The notes under the pieces: generated by a model
Seen by the model: the letters and a program-made list of their open reading frames with translations, nothing else
What the model was told of the DNA's origin: nothing
Databases searched by the model: none
NCBI GenBank assembly: GCA_023387335.1
Contig: JAEWIF010000017.1
Location: 38,108 to 102,107, forward strand
DNA from: Pseudomonadota bacterium
Lineage (GTDB): Bacteria > Pseudomonadota > Gammaproteobacteria > Burkholderiales > Burkholderiaceae_C
Length of the DNA: 64,000 bases
Direction: 5' to 3'
Made by a program: the position numbers and the translations under genes
Part shown: positions 15,827 to 24,537 of the stretch, one piece after another
How positions within the stretch are numbered: position 1 is the first letter of the stretch
How the letters are laid out: the number at the start of each line of letters is the position of its first letter

Positions 15827-17397
15827 TGACCATGCTCGATTTCGACGTCGTGATCGTCGGCAGCGGCCTCGCCGGCCTGTCCGCCGCCATGCACCTCGCG
15901 CCCACGCACCGCGTGGCCGTGATCACCAAGCGCGCGCTGGCCGACGGCTCCAGCGGCTGGGCCCAGGGCGGCATCGCCGCCGTGATGGACCGCGGCGACA
16001 GCTTCGAGTCGCACGTCGACGACACGCTGGTCGCGGGCGCCGGCCTGTCCGACCCGACCGCCACCCGCTTCGTGGTGGAGCACGCGCCCGAGAGCATCGC
16101 CTGGCTGCGCCAGCTGGGCGTGCCGTTCTCGCAGGAGCACGGCCAGCTGCACCTGACGCGCGAAGGCGGCCACAGCGCGCGCCGCATCGTCCACGTCACC
16201 GACGCCACCGGCGCCGCCGTGCAGCGCACGCTGATCGAGCACGTGCAGCGCACGCCCAACATCCAGCTGTTCGAGCACCACACTCTGGTCGACCTGATCA
16301 CCAGCCGGCGACTGGGCGGCGAGCAGCCGCCGCGCTGCCTGGGCCTGTACGCGCTGGACGAGCGCACCGACGAGGTCGTCACCTTCCGCGCGCCGCACAC
16401 CATCCTAGCCACCGGCGGCGCGGGCAAGGTGTACCTGTACACGACCAACCCCGACACCGCGACGGGCGACGGCATCGCCGCCGCGTGGCGCGCGGGCTGC
16501 CGGGTGACGAACATGGAGTTCATCCAGTTCCACCCGACCTGCCTGTACCACCCGCTGGTCAAGAGCTTCCTGATCACCGAGGCGGTGCGCGGCGAGGGCG
16601 GCAGGCTGCTGCTGCCGGACGGCACGCGCTTCATGCCGCAGCACGACCCGCGCGCCGAACTGGCGCCGCGCGACGTGGTGGCCCGCGCCATCGACTTCGA
16701 GATGAAGAAGCACGGCCTGGACTGCGTGTACCTGGACATCTCGCACCAGCCCGCCGAATTCATCCGCGAGCACTTCCCCAACATCCATGCGCGCTGCCTG
16801 GAGCTGGGCATCGACATCACGCGCCAGCCGATCCCGGTGGTGCCGGCCGCGCACTACACCTGCGGCGGCATCCACACCGACCTGTCGGGCCGCACCGACC
16901 TGCCCGGCCTGCATGCCATCGGCGAGACGGCCTACACCGGCCTGCACGGCGCCAACCGGCTGGCCAGCAACTCGCTCGTGGAGTGCATGGTGTTCGCGCG
17001 CTCGGCGTCGCAGGACATCCGCGCCACGCCGCGGCCGGCGGTGCCGCGGCTGCCGGCCTGGGACGAGAGCCGCGTCACCGACGCCGACGAATCGGTGGTG
17101 ATCTCCCACAACTGGGACGAGCTGCGCCGCTTCATGTGGGACTACGTCGGCATCGTCCGCACCAACAAGCGCCTGGAGCGCGCCGCGCACCGCATCCGCC
17201 TGCTGCAGGAAGAGATCCAGGAGTTCTACGCCAACTTCCACGTCAGCCGCGACCTGCTGGAGCTGCGCAACCTGGTGACGGTGGCCGACCTCATCGTGCG
17301 GTCGGCGCAGTCGCGGCACGAGAGCCGCGGGCTGCATTTCAGCCGGGACTACCCCGAGCTGGATCCCGTCGCGCAGCCGACGACCCTCACGCCCTAA
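15826..17397 (+). CDS. nadB: L-aspartate oxidase
   Basis: 523 aa from the ATG that overlaps the scpA stop. The FAD-binding dinucleotide motif GSGLAGLSAA is at about residues 10-20; GSSGWAQGGIAA (about 43) and HTCGG-type active-site segment (AAHYTCGGIHTD, about 343) are present. It oxidises L-aspartate to iminoaspartate, the first step of NAD de novo synthesis. nadA and nadC are 1-3 kb downstream on the other strand, so the whole quinolinate/NaMN route is grouped here although not in one operon. Confidence 0.97.
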   Translation: MTMLDFDVVIVGSGLAGLSAAMHLAPTHRVAVITKRALADGSSGWAQGGIAAVMDRGDSFESHVDDTLVAGAGLSDPTATRFVVEHAPESIAWLRQLGVPFSQEHGQLHLTREGGHSARRIVHVTDATGAAVQRTLIEHVQRTPNIQLFEHHTLVDLITSRRLGGEQPPRCLGLYALDERTDEVVTFRAPHTILATGGAGKVYLYTTNPDTATGDGIAAAWRAGCRVTNMEFIQFHPTCLYHPLVKSFLITEAVRGEGGRLLLPDGTRFMPQHDPRAELAPRDVVARAIDFEMKKHGLDCVYLDISHQPAEFIREHFPNIHARCLELGIDITRQPIPVVPAAHYTCGGIHTDLSGRTDLPGLHAIGETAYTGLHGANRLASNSLVECMVFARSASQDIRATPRPAVPRLPAWDESRVTDADESVVISHNWDELRRFMWDYVGIVRTNKRLERAAHRIRLLQEEIQEFYANFHVSRDLLELRNLVTVADLIVRSAQSRHESRGLHFSRDYPELDPVAQPTTLTP

Positions 17398-17483
17398 GCC
17401 CTCCGACTCGGGTTTGCACCCGGTGCTCGGCAGGAGTTCCTGCCTCTAGCATGGCCGTCCCAACACGAACCAGGAGACGGCCC

Positions 17484-18086
17484 ATGGGCATCGGAATCGA
17501 GACGGCGCTGCGCGCCGGGGCGCTGGCCGCGGCGCTCGCGTTGACGGCCTGCGCGAACCTGCCGGGCGGCGGCAACTGGGTCCCCATCGTGGACGCCGGC
17601 AAGGGCATGGAGAAGCTCAACCGCGTCGGCGAGGCGGACTGGGCGCTGGTCGACGGCGCGCTGCAGGCCACCAAGGGGAGCGGCAACGCCTACCTGGTCA
17701 CCCGCGAGTCGTACCAGGACTTCGCGATCCGCGCCGAGTTCTGGGCCAGCGACGACGCCAACAGCGGCTTGTTCATGCGCTGCCAGAAGCCGGCCGACAT
17801 CAACGACGAGACCTGCTACGAGGCCAACATCTTCGACCAGCGGCCCGACCCCACCTACGGCACCGGCTCCATCGTGAAGGTGGCGCCCGTGCGGCAGCCG
17901 CCACCCAAGGCCGGCGGCAAGTGGAACACCATGGAAGTGACGCTCAAGGGCGACCACATCGTGGTCGTGCTCAACGGCGAGAAGACCGTGGACCACCGGG
18001 ACCGCAAGTTCGCCAGCGGCCCGGTCGCCCTGCAGTGGGGACGCGGAACGGTGAAGTTCCGCAAGGTGGAGATCAGGCCGATCTGA
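17484..18086 (+). CDS. DUF1080 (3-keto-disaccharide hydrolase fold) lipoprotein
   Basis: 200 aa. The signal ends at lipobox LTAC (Cys23). The mature protein is a jelly-roll domain of the DUF1080 type: RESYQDFAIRAEFWASDDANSGLFMRC, then CYEANIFDQRPDPTYGTGSI and a closing KFRKVEIRPI strand. Members bind or cleave carbohydrate derivatives at the cell surface; activity here is not shown. AGGAG lies six bases before the ATG. It stands between nadB and nadA but belongs to neither pathway and converges on nadA. Confidence 0.85.
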   Translation: MGIGIETALRAGALAAALALTACANLPGGGNWVPIVDAGKGMEKLNRVGEADWALVDGALQATKGSGNAYLVTRESYQDFAIRAEFWASDDANSGLFMRCQKPADINDETCYEANIFDQRPDPTYGTGSIVKVAPVRQPPPKAGGKWNTMEVTLKGDHIVVVLNGEKTVDHRDRKFASGPVALQWGRGTVKFRKVEIRPI

Positions 18087-18107
18087 CGGCCTGCGACGTG
18101 TCGGGGC

Positions 18108-19223
18108 TCAGGCGGCCCCGATGTTCGGCACCAGCGCCCCGGCCGGCTGGCCGTTCTTAAGCGCGGCGGTGAACGCCAGCATCCGATCGATCGGCAGCCG
18201 CGCGCGTTCGCCCAAGGCCGGGTCCACGAAGATCTCGTTCGCGCCGCTCTCCAGCACCTGCGCCAAGCCCGCCAGCCCGTTCATCGCCATCCACGGGCAG
18301 TGCGCGCAGCTCTTGCAGGTCGCGCTGTTGCCGGCGGTCGGCGCTTCGTAGAACATCTTGTCCGGGTTGAGCGTGCGCAGCTTGTGCATCATCCCGTTGT
18401 CGGTGGCGACGATGAACTCCTTCGAATCGAGTTCGCGGGCGGCCTTCAGGATCGCCGAGGTCGAGCCCACCGCGTCGGCCAGCGCCACGACGTCCGCCGG
18501 CGACTCGGGGTGCACCAGCACCTTGGCCTTCGGGTGCTCCTTCATCAGGGCTTCCAGCTCGAACGCCTTGAACTCGTCGTGCACGATGCACGAGCCGCTC
18601 CAGAACACCATGTCGGCGCCGGTCTGGCGCTGGATGTAGCTGCCCAGGTGGCGGTCGGGCGCCCACAGGATCTTGTGGCCCTTGTCCTTGAGCGCGCTGA
18701 CGATGTCCAGCGCGCAGCTGGAAGTGACCAGCCAGTCCGAGCGCGCCTTCACCGCCGCGCTGGTGTTGGCGTAGACCACCACGGTGCGGTCCGGATGCTG
18801 GTCGCAGAAGGCGCTGAACTCGCTGATGGGACAGCCCAGGTCCAGCGAACAGGTGGCGTCCAGGTCGGGCATCAGCACGCGCTTTTCCGGCGACAGGATC
18901 TTGGCCGTCTCGCCCATGAAGCGCACGCCCGACACCACCAGCGTCTGAGCCGGATGGTCGCGGCCGAAACGCGCCATCTCCAGCGAATCGCTGACGATGC
19001 CGCCGGTCTCCTCGGCCAGGTCCTGCAGGTCCGGATGCACGTAGTAGTGCGACACCATGACGGCGTTGCGCTCCTTCAGCAGGCGCTTGATGCGCGCCTT
19101 CAGCTCGGTGCGTTCGGCGGGCGTGGGCTCCTGCGGGATGCGCGCCCACGCGTGGCGCGTGTCGCAGGCGTTGCCGACCGGCTGTTCGTACTCGACGTCG
19201 AAGATCGGGATCACGGCGCTCAT
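18108..19223 (-). CDS. nadA: Quinolinate synthase A
   Basis: 371 aa. The three cysteines that hold the oxygen-sensitive [4Fe-4S] cluster fall in CSLDLGCPIS, SSCALDIV and CKSCAHCPWMAMN. It condenses iminoaspartate with dihydroxyacetone phosphate to quinolinate in the cytoplasm. The gene starts 6 bp after nadC, so nadC-nadA form an operon read leftward. Confidence 0.97.
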   Translation of the reverse strand: MSAVIPIFDVEYEQPVGNACDTRHAWARIPQEPTPAERTELKARIKRLLKERNAVMVSHYYVHPDLQDLAEETGGIVSDSLEMARFGRDHPAQTLVVSGVRFMGETAKILSPEKRVLMPDLDATCSLDLGCPISEFSAFCDQHPDRTVVVYANTSAAVKARSDWLVTSSCALDIVSALKDKGHKILWAPDRHLGSYIQRQTGADMVFWSGSCIVHDEFKAFELEALMKEHPKAKVLVHPESPADVVALADAVGSTSAILKAARELDSKEFIVATDNGMMHKLRTLNPDKMFYEAPTAGNSATCKSCAHCPWMAMNGLAGLAQVLESGANEIFVDPALGERARLPIDRMLAFTAALKNGQPAGALVPNIGAA

Positions 19224-19229
19224 GTCAGT

Positions 19230-20090
19230 TCACAGCTCCTTGAAGCGCATGGAGTAGTCGGTCGCCTTCACGTCCTTGGTCAGCGCTCCGATGGAAATGC
19301 GGTCGACGCCGGTTTCCGCAAGCTCACGCACCCGCTCCAGCGTCACGCCGCCGGAGATCTCCAGCACGGCACGGCCTTCGTTCAGGCGCACGGCTTCGCG
19401 CAGCGTCGGCATGTCCATGTTGTCCAGCAGCACCATCTTCGCGCCGGCCGCGAGGGCCTCGCGCAGCTGGTCGAGGTTCTCGACCTCGATCTGCACGAAG
19501 TCGGCGGAAGCCGCCACCTCGGCCGCGGCCCGCAGCACCGGCGTGACGCCGCCCGCCGCCGCGATGTGGTTCTCCTTGATCAGCACCGCGTCGTACAGCC
19601 CGATGCGGTGGTTGGCGCCGCCGCCGGTGCGCACCGCGTACTTCTGCGCCAGCCGCAGGCCGGGCAGCGTCTTGCGGGTGTCCACGATCTTCGCCCGGGT
19701 GCCGCGCACGGCTTCCACGTACTCGCCGGTCCTGGTCGCCACCGCGCTGAGCAGCTGCAGGAAGTTGAGCGCGGTGCGCTCGGCCGTCAGCAGCGCGCGG
19801 GCGTCGCCGCGGATCTCGACGACGGGCTGGCCGACGGCGCAGCGGCGCCCTTCCGGGACGGCCCAGGTGATGGAGGCCTGCGGGTCGCACTGGCGGACGG
19901 CGGCGACAAACCACGGGCCGCCGCAGACGATGGCGGGCTCGCGGGCGATGACCACCGCCTGGGCCTGGCGGCCGGCGGGCACGAGGCCGGCCGTGAGGTC
20001 GGCCGCGCCGACGTCTTCCGCCAGCGCGCGCCCGGCATCCTGCCGGGCCAGGTCGGCCACGGCCGCGGGGCTGAAATCGAAGCGTTCCAT
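19230..20090 (-). CDS. nadC: Nicotinate-nucleotide pyrophosphorylase (carboxylating)
   Basis: 286 aa with the QAPRTase features TALNFLQLLSAVAT, the basic pocket DTRKTLPGLR, a GGGANHRIGLYDAVLIKENH segment and the barrel-end IEVENLDQL. It converts quinolinate and PRPP to nicotinate mononucleotide, CO2 and PPi. First gene of the nadC-nadA unit; a strong inverted repeat lies just upstream in the gap to the divergent thioredoxin gene. Confidence 0.97.
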   Translation of the reverse strand: MERFDFSPAAVADLARQDAGRALAEDVGAADLTAGLVPAGRQAQAVVIAREPAIVCGGPWFVAAVRQCDPQASITWAVPEGRRCAVGQPVVEIRGDARALLTAERTALNFLQLLSAVATRTGEYVEAVRGTRAKIVDTRKTLPGLRLAQKYAVRTGGGANHRIGLYDAVLIKENHIAAAGGVTPVLRAAAEVAASADFVQIEVENLDQLREALAAGAKMVLLDNMDMPTLREAVRLNEGRAVLEISGGVTLERVRELAETGVDRISIGALTKDVKATDYSMRFKEL

Positions 20091-20101
20091 GCGGCGAGCA
20101 T

Positions 20102-20135
20102 AGCCTTACGCCGATGGCTCCGTCGGCGTAAGGCT
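20102..20135. repeat. 13-bp perfect inverted repeat between nadC and the thioredoxin gene
   Basis: AGCCTTACGCCGA (20102-20114) and its exact complement (20123-20135) with an 8-base loop TGGCTCCG, starting 11 bp before the nadC start and 37 bp before the thioredoxin start. Its place between divergent genes fits an operator or an mRNA hairpin in the nadC leader; it has no T-run for termination. Confidence 0.6.
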
Positions 20136-20172
20136 GACGAGCGCGCGCGGCGGGAGCCGGGACAATCGGGGC

Positions 20173-20496
20173 ATGGAAACCGCCTATCTCGACAAGGAAC
20201 CCACCCGCGCCGAAGTCGACGGCTGGACCGGCGCCACGCTGCTGGAATTCGGCGCGCCCTGGTGCGGCTGGTGCCGCGGCGCGCAGCCGAAGATCGCGCA
20301 GGCGCTCGAGCCGCACGCCTCGGTGCGCCACGTGAAGGTGGAAGACGGCAGCGGCCGGCGGCTGGGCCGCTCGTTCGGCATCAAGCTCTGGCCGACGCTG
20401 GTGTTCCTGCGCGACGGCCACGAGGTCGCGCGGCTGGTGCGGCCGCAGGACCACCAGGGCATCGCCGACGCGCTGGCGCGCATCGACGGCGCCTGA
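20173..20496 (+). CDS. Thioredoxin-family protein
   Basis: 107 aa with the redox motif WCGWC (Cys31, Cys34) and the cis-proline turn WPTLVFLRDG. No signal peptide, so cytoplasmic. The CGWC centre differs from the CGPC of classic thioredoxins, so it is a thioredoxin-like protein whose partner is unknown. Monocistronic; it ends 5 bp before the end of the convergent lipoprotein gene. Confidence 0.88.
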   Translation: METAYLDKEPTRAEVDGWTGATLLEFGAPWCGWCRGAQPKIAQALEPHASVRHVKVEDGSGRRLGRSFGIKLWPTLVFLRDGHEVARLVRPQDHQGIADALARIDGA

Positions 20497-20501
20497 GCGG
20501 C

Positions 20502-21248
20502 TCAGTCGGCCGCGAAACAGTAAAGCAGGCCGGCGCCGCCGCTGGCCTTGAGCGCGTCCATGCTGCAGCCGCGCGAGCCGTGCGAGGAGTTCCAGGACTT
20601 GGACGCATCGTCGTCGCGCAGTCCGCTGCGGTCATGGTGGCCCACGATGGCCGACCCGTCGGTGCCCGAGGTCCAGTTGCGGCAGGTGGTGTCGCCGGTC
20701 GCGGTGGACGCGCGGCCCTCGGGCGTGCTGCCGGTCAGGATGTCGTGCGTGTTCACCGGATCGCCGTTGCCGCTGACCCCTTCGCCCTTTTCCGTGAGCG
20801 CGGTCTGCTTGTTCAGGTTGTTCTGGCCGTGCAGCTGGTCGACGCCGGACGCGATGGTCTGGCCCTTCGCGTTCTGCCAGGGACCGCGGCCGATGCGATC
20901 GCGCGCGTTCACCGCGGCGCCGCCACCCGTCGCGGGATTGCTGAGATAGGCGCGCCACTGGCGGCCGCCTGCGCCCGCGGCCGAAGCCAACGCCTGGCAA
21001 TGGCGATCGGCGCCGGCGATGCCGCCGAAGTTCGCGCCCTGTCCCGGGTTGGCGCTGGTGACGAAGAAGCTCATGCCGCCGCGCGAGCCGCTCGCCGCGC
21101 TACCCGTGCCCGAGGCGCTCGAGGCGCTCGAGGCGCTGGCCGTGCGCGTGCTGCCGGCGCTGCCGGCGGTCGACGTGGTGCTGCCGGCGCAGGCCGCGAC
21201 GAGGGCGGCGGCGCAAAGGGCGAGGACGGTGGGATAGGGGCGCGACAT
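20502..21248 (-). CDS. Lipoprotein with lectin/endostatin-like domain (DUF1554-like)
   Basis: 248 aa. Signal with lipobox VAAC (Cys20), then a Ser/Ala/Gly/Thr-rich linker (about 21-60) and a C-terminal domain starting FFVTSANPGQGANFGG with DRHCQALA, ARDRIGRGPW, CRNWTSG and a final LLYCFA. That order of Cys and Trp motifs is what I know from DUF1554/endostatin-like surface proteins. GGAG lies eight bases before the ATG. Likely anchored to the outer membrane; ligand unknown. The linker contains a 9-bp tandem repeat. Confidence 0.7.
   Translation of the reverse strand: MSRPYPTVLALCAAALVAACAGSTTSTAGSAGSTRTASASSASSASGTGSAASGSRGGMSFFVTSANPGQGANFGGIAGADRHCQALASAAGAGGRQWRAYLSNPATGGGAAVNARDRIGRGPWQNAKGQTIASGVDQLHGQNNLNKQTALTEKGEGVSGNGDPVNTHDILTGSTPEGRASTATGDTTCRNWTSGTDGSAIVGHHDRSGLRDDDASKSWNSSHGSRGCSMDALKASGGAGLLYCFAAD
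21112..21138. repeat. Three copies of a 9-bp tandem repeat in the lipoprotein linker
   Basis: GAGGCGCTC twice, then GAGGCGCTG. On the coding (minus) strand it encodes repeated Ser-Ala-Ser. Copy number could vary by slippage without breaking the frame. Confidence 0.7.
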
Positions 21249-21304
21249 GGGGCATCTCCTGGAACGAGGATGCCGCAGGCTATTCCGCCCGCGCGCCTTG
21301 CGCC

Positions 21305-22291
21305 TCAGGGGGATTCCGGAGCGGGATCTCTCTGCATGAGCAGGCGCACCGCATCCTTGGGCTGCAGTTGGCCTTCCAGCACGGCCGTCACGGCCTGCGC
21401 GATCGGCATCTGCACCTTCAGCTGGGCCGCGCGCGCGACCACGGTGCGCGCGCAGTAGACGCCCTCGGCCACGTGGCCCAGCGATTCGAGCGTCTCCTGC
21501 AGCGTGCGCCCCTGCGCGAGCAGCAGCCCGACCTTCCGGTTGCGGCTGAGGTCGCCGGTGGCCGTGAGCACCAGGTCGCCCAGACCCGACAGGCCCATGA
21601 ACGTCTCGGCCCGGCCGCCGAGCGCCACGCCAAGGCGAGTCATCTCGGCCAGCCCGCGCGTGACCAGCGCGGCGCGCGCGTTCAGGCCGAGCGACAGGCC
21701 GTCGCACAGCCCGGTGGCGATGGCCAGCACGTTCTTGACCGCGCCGCCGACTTCGGCGCCGGCGACGTCGTCATTGGCATAGACGCGCAGGTGGTCGCCG
21801 TGGAAGGCCTGCACCAGCGCTTCGCGCACGGGTGCATGGGCGCTGGCGGCCACCAGCGCGGTGGGCTGGCGGCGCGCGACCTCCTGGGCGAAGCTGGGAC
21901 CGGTGAGCACGCCGGCGGCGAGCCGGGGCGCGACCTGCTGCTGGACTTCATGGCCGAGCAGGCCCGGCCCGTCGGCGGCCGCTTCGAATCCCTTGCAGAG
22001 CCAGGCGACCGGCGCGATGCAGCCGGCCAGGGCCGAGAGCGACTCGCGCAGCCCGGCCATCGGCGTGGCGACGATGACGAGGTCGTGGCCGTCGGGCGAG
22101 AACGGTCCCGACGCGATGCGAAGCGACGCCGGGACCGCGATGCCCGGCAGGTAGCGGGCGTTCTCGCGGCGCGCCTGCATCTCGCGCGCCTGGTCGGCGT
22201 CACGGGCCCACAGCACGACCTCGTGGCGCGCCGCGGCGCTGGCCGCCAGCGCGGTCCCCCAGGCGCCGGCGCCGAGCACGAGGAGCCTCAT
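21305..22291 (-). CDS. gpsA: Glycerol-3-phosphate dehydrogenase [NAD(P)+]
   Basis: 328 aa. The NAD(P)-binding GAGAWGTALA is at residues 7-16; the active-site region VGGAVKNVLAIATG (Lys) and the C-terminal substrate-binding RNRKVGLLLAQG are present. It reduces dihydroxyacetone phosphate to sn-glycerol 3-phosphate for phospholipid synthesis. It follows secB by 18 bp, the usual Burkholderiales secB-gpsA order. Confidence 0.96.
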   Translation of the reverse strand: MRLLVLGAGAWGTALAASAAARHEVVLWARDADQAREMQARRENARYLPGIAVPASLRIASGPFSPDGHDLVIVATPMAGLRESLSALAGCIAPVAWLCKGFEAAADGPGLLGHEVQQQVAPRLAAGVLTGPSFAQEVARRQPTALVAASAHAPVREALVQAFHGDHLRVYANDDVAGAEVGGAVKNVLAIATGLCDGLSLGLNARAALVTRGLAEMTRLGVALGGRAETFMGLSGLGDLVLTATGDLSRNRKVGLLLAQGRTLQETLESLGHVAEGVYCARTVVARAAQLKVQMPIAQAVTAVLEGQLQPKDAVRLLMQRDPAPESP

Positions 22292-22309
22292 CCGTGCCGC
22301 CCGCGGCCG

Positions 22310-22768
22310 TCAGGCCGTGGTGATGATGGGCGAGCCCTGCTGCTCCTGCTGGGCCTGCTGCTGCTCGAACATGGCCTGGAAGTTGATCTCGGCCAGGTGC
22401 ACGGGCGGGAAGCCGGCGCGGGTGACGATGTCGGCCAGGTTGGCGCGCAGGTACGGGTAGACGATCTGCGGGCAGGCGATGCCCATGATGGCGTTGATCT
22501 GGTCGCCCACGTTGCGGATCTCGAAGATGCCGGCCTGCTTCACCTCGACCAGGAACACGGTGCGCTCCTTGAGCTTGGTGGTGACGGTGGCGGTCACGCA
22601 GATCTCGTACATGCCCTCGGCGGCCTGCGAGGCCTCGACGCCGAGCTGGATGTCCACGGCGGGCTGCTCCTGCTCCAGCAGGATGGCGGGCGAATTGGGC
22701 TGCTCCAGCGAGGCCTCCTTGAGGTAGACGCGCTGGATCTGGAAGACGGGGTCCTGGGAGTCGGCCAT
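22310..22768 (-). CDS. secB: Protein-export chaperone SecB
   Basis: 152 aa from the ATG at MADSQDPVFQIQRVYLKEAS; a start 16 codons earlier in the same frame is unlikely given the family's start. SecB motifs include YLKEASLEQPNSP and the tail ACPQIVYPYLRANLADIV. The tetramer keeps preproteins unfolded and hands them to SecA. The C-terminal tail is Gln-rich. Upstream lies the terminator of grxC, so secB-gpsA has its own promoter in the short gap. Confidence 0.96.
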   Translation of the reverse strand: MADSQDPVFQIQRVYLKEASLEQPNSPAILLEQEQPAVDIQLGVEASQAAEGMYEICVTATVTTKLKERTVFLVEVKQAGIFEIRNVGDQINAIMGIACPQIVYPYLRANLADIVTRAGFPPVHLAEINFQAMFEQQQAQQEQQGSPIITTA

Positions 22769-22790
22769 GGCGATGTCGGTGCTTTCGTGC

Positions 22791-22828
22791 AAAAGGAAAA
22801 GGCCCGCCGGGTGCAACCGAAGCGGGCC
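22791..22828 (-). terminator. Intrinsic terminator after grxC
   Basis: On the minus strand GGCCCGC (22828-22822), a 14-base loop and GCGGGCC (22807-22801) are followed by a T-rich run (TTTTCCTTTT). It ends the rhodanese-grxC transcript before secB. Confidence 0.75.
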
Positions 22829-22868
22829 GGGATTCGGAGTCAGGCCGGGATTATCTCAGGCCCGTTCG

Positions 22869-23129
22869 TCAGCCGCCGTTCAACAGCGGCGCGAGGCCGC
22901 CGCGGCTGTCGAGCGCCATCAAGTCGTCGCAGCCGCCCACGTGCGTGTCGCCGATGAAGATCTGCGGCACGGTGCGGCGGCCGGTGATCTCCATCATCTT
23001 CAGCCGCTCCTGCGGCTGCATGTCGACGCGGATCTCGTTGATGTCGTCCACGCCGCGGGCCTTGAGGATCTGCTTGGCCCGGATGCAGTACGGGCAGACG
23101 GCGGTGGTGTACATGGTGACGGCTTGCAT
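22869..23129 (-). CDS. grxC: Glutaredoxin 3
   Basis: 86 aa, standard length. The dithiol active site CPYC is at residues 12-15, with the cis-proline TVPQIFIGD and the glutathione-binding GGCDDL at the end. It reduces disulfides with glutathione in the cytoplasm. Forms a two-gene unit with the upstream rhodanese gene (14-bp gap), the same order seen next to secB in many Burkholderiales. Confidence 0.95.
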   Translation of the reverse strand: MQAVTMYTTAVCPYCIRAKQILKARGVDDINEIRVDMQPQERLKMMEITGRRTVPQIFIGDTHVGGCDDLMALDSRGGLAPLLNGG

Positions 23130-23143
23130 GGGGTCGGGGCTTT

Positions 23144-23551
23144 CTAGGCTTTCTCGACCGGCAGGTTAGCTTCTTTCCACGCTTTCAGCCCGCCGGCCAG
23201 CACTTGGGCCTTTTCGTAGCCGAGTTTTTTCGCGATGGCCAGCGCGCGGCCGGCGCGTGCGCCAGTGGGGCACACCAGCAGCACCGGCAGCGCCTTGTTC
23301 CTCACGGTCTCGGGCAGGCGCGCCTCGAGTTGGTTCAGCGGCACGTTGCGCGCGCCGCCGATGTGGCCCGCCGCGAATTCCTCGGTTTCGCTCACGTCCA
23401 CCACCACCGCCTTTTCGCGGTTGATGAGCTGCACCGCGTTGGAGGTGTTGAGGCCGCCGGCCGCGCCGCCTTTGACCATCGGCCACACCAGCATGCCGCC
23501 GGAGACGAGGGCGACCGAAATGAGCGCCCAGTTGTGAATCAAGAAGTCCAT
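23144..23551 (-). CDS. Membrane-anchored rhodanese-like protein
   Basis: 135 aa. A single N-terminal membrane segment (about 8-27) is followed by a rhodanese domain with VVVDVSETEEFAAGHIGGA and the active-site loop VCPTGARAGRA (Cys94). Such proteins carry sulfane sulfur; the natural acceptor is unknown. Precedes grxC and shares a symmetrical promoter region with gpmA, which is read the other way. Confidence 0.9.
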   Translation of the reverse strand: MDFLIHNWALISVALVSGGMLVWPMVKGGAAGGLNTSNAVQLINREKAVVVDVSETEEFAAGHIGGARNVPLNQLEARLPETVRNKALPVLLVCPTGARAGRALAIAKKLGYEKAQVLAGGLKAWKEANLPVEKA

Positions 23552-23590
23552 CGTTGTCCTGCTTAAAGCGCCCCCTCGGCGCAAACCAGG

Positions 23591-23602
23591 GATTCTAGAA
23601 TC
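23591..23602. promoter_or_regulatory. Palindromic -10 region between rhodanese and gpmA genes
   Basis: GATTCTAGAATC is self-complementary, so each strand carries a TAGAAT that could act as a -10: for gpmA (ATG 28 bases on) and for the rhodanese gene (ATG about 40 bases on). No clear -35 boxes. Confidence 0.35.
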
Positions 23603-23629
23603 GACGCTTTTGCCCGGCTCATCTTCCGC

Positions 23630-24373
23630 ATGCACAAGCTCGTCCTGATCCGCCACGGCGAATCGACCTGGAACCTGGAAAACCGCTTCACCGGCTGGAC
23701 CGACGTCCCGCTCACCGCCACCGGCGTCGAGCAGGCCAAGAACGCCGGCCGCCTGCTGCGCGCCGAGGGTTACGAGTTCGACGTCTGCCACACCAGCGTG
23801 CTCAAGCGCGCCATCCACACCCTGTGGCACTGCCTCGACGAGATGGATCGGCAGTGGCTGCCGGTGGTCAAGTCGTACCGCCTCAACGAGCGCCACTACG
23901 GTGCGCTGCAGGGCCTGAACAAGGCCGAGACGGCCAAGAAGTTCGGCGACGACCAGGTGCTCGTCTGGCGCCGCAGCTACGACATCCCGCCGCCCGCGCT
24001 GGAGCCGAACGACCCGCGCGCCGAGCGCAGCGACCCGCGTTATGCCCGCCTCGCCGCCGGCGAAGTGCCGCTCACCGAGTGCCTCAAGGACACGGTGGCG
24101 CGCGTGCTGCCGTTCTGGAACGAATCGATGGCGCCCGCCATCCGCGCAGGCAAGCGCGTGCTGGTGTCCGCGCACGGCAACTCCATCCGCGCGCTGGTGA
24201 AGTACCTCGACGGCATCTCCGACCAGGACATCGTGGGCCTCAACATCCCCAACGGGATCCCGCTCGTCTACGAGCTCGACGCCGACCTGAAACCGATCCG
24301 CCACTACTACCTCGGCGATGCTGAAGCGGCGGCGAAAGCAGCCGCCGCGGTGGCCAACCAGGGCAAGGCTTAG
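23630..24373 (+). CDS. gpmA: 2,3-bisphosphoglycerate-dependent phosphoglycerate mutase
   Basis: 247 aa. The catalytic histidine lies in LIRHGESTWN (His9) and the second in VSAHGNSIRALVKYL; RHYGALQGLNK is the substrate loop. It interconverts 3- and 2-phosphoglycerate in glycolysis and gluconeogenesis. It is followed after about 165 bp by the S41 protease gene, an order common in Burkholderiales. Confidence 0.97.
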   Translation: MHKLVLIRHGESTWNLENRFTGWTDVPLTATGVEQAKNAGRLLRAEGYEFDVCHTSVLKRAIHTLWHCLDEMDRQWLPVVKSYRLNERHYGALQGLNKAETAKKFGDDQVLVWRRSYDIPPPALEPNDPRAERSDPRYARLAAGEVPLTECLKDTVARVLPFWNESMAPAIRAGKRVLVSAHGNSIRALVKYLDGISDQDIVGLNIPNGIPLVYELDADLKPIRHYYLGDAEAAAKAAAAVANQGKA

Positions 24374-24537
24374 CTCTGCGGGGACCCGCGCCAATGCTGA
24401 GCCGGCGCCCGTCAAGGGCAGGTAAAGCGGCTGCTTTTTTCACGCCACGACGCGCTCTTCCGGAACCGCGAGGTAACCGGAGCGTCTTAGTGTCTTCTCA
24501 GGTGTATATTGAATCTTCGAGAGGACTTGGGTTTCGC

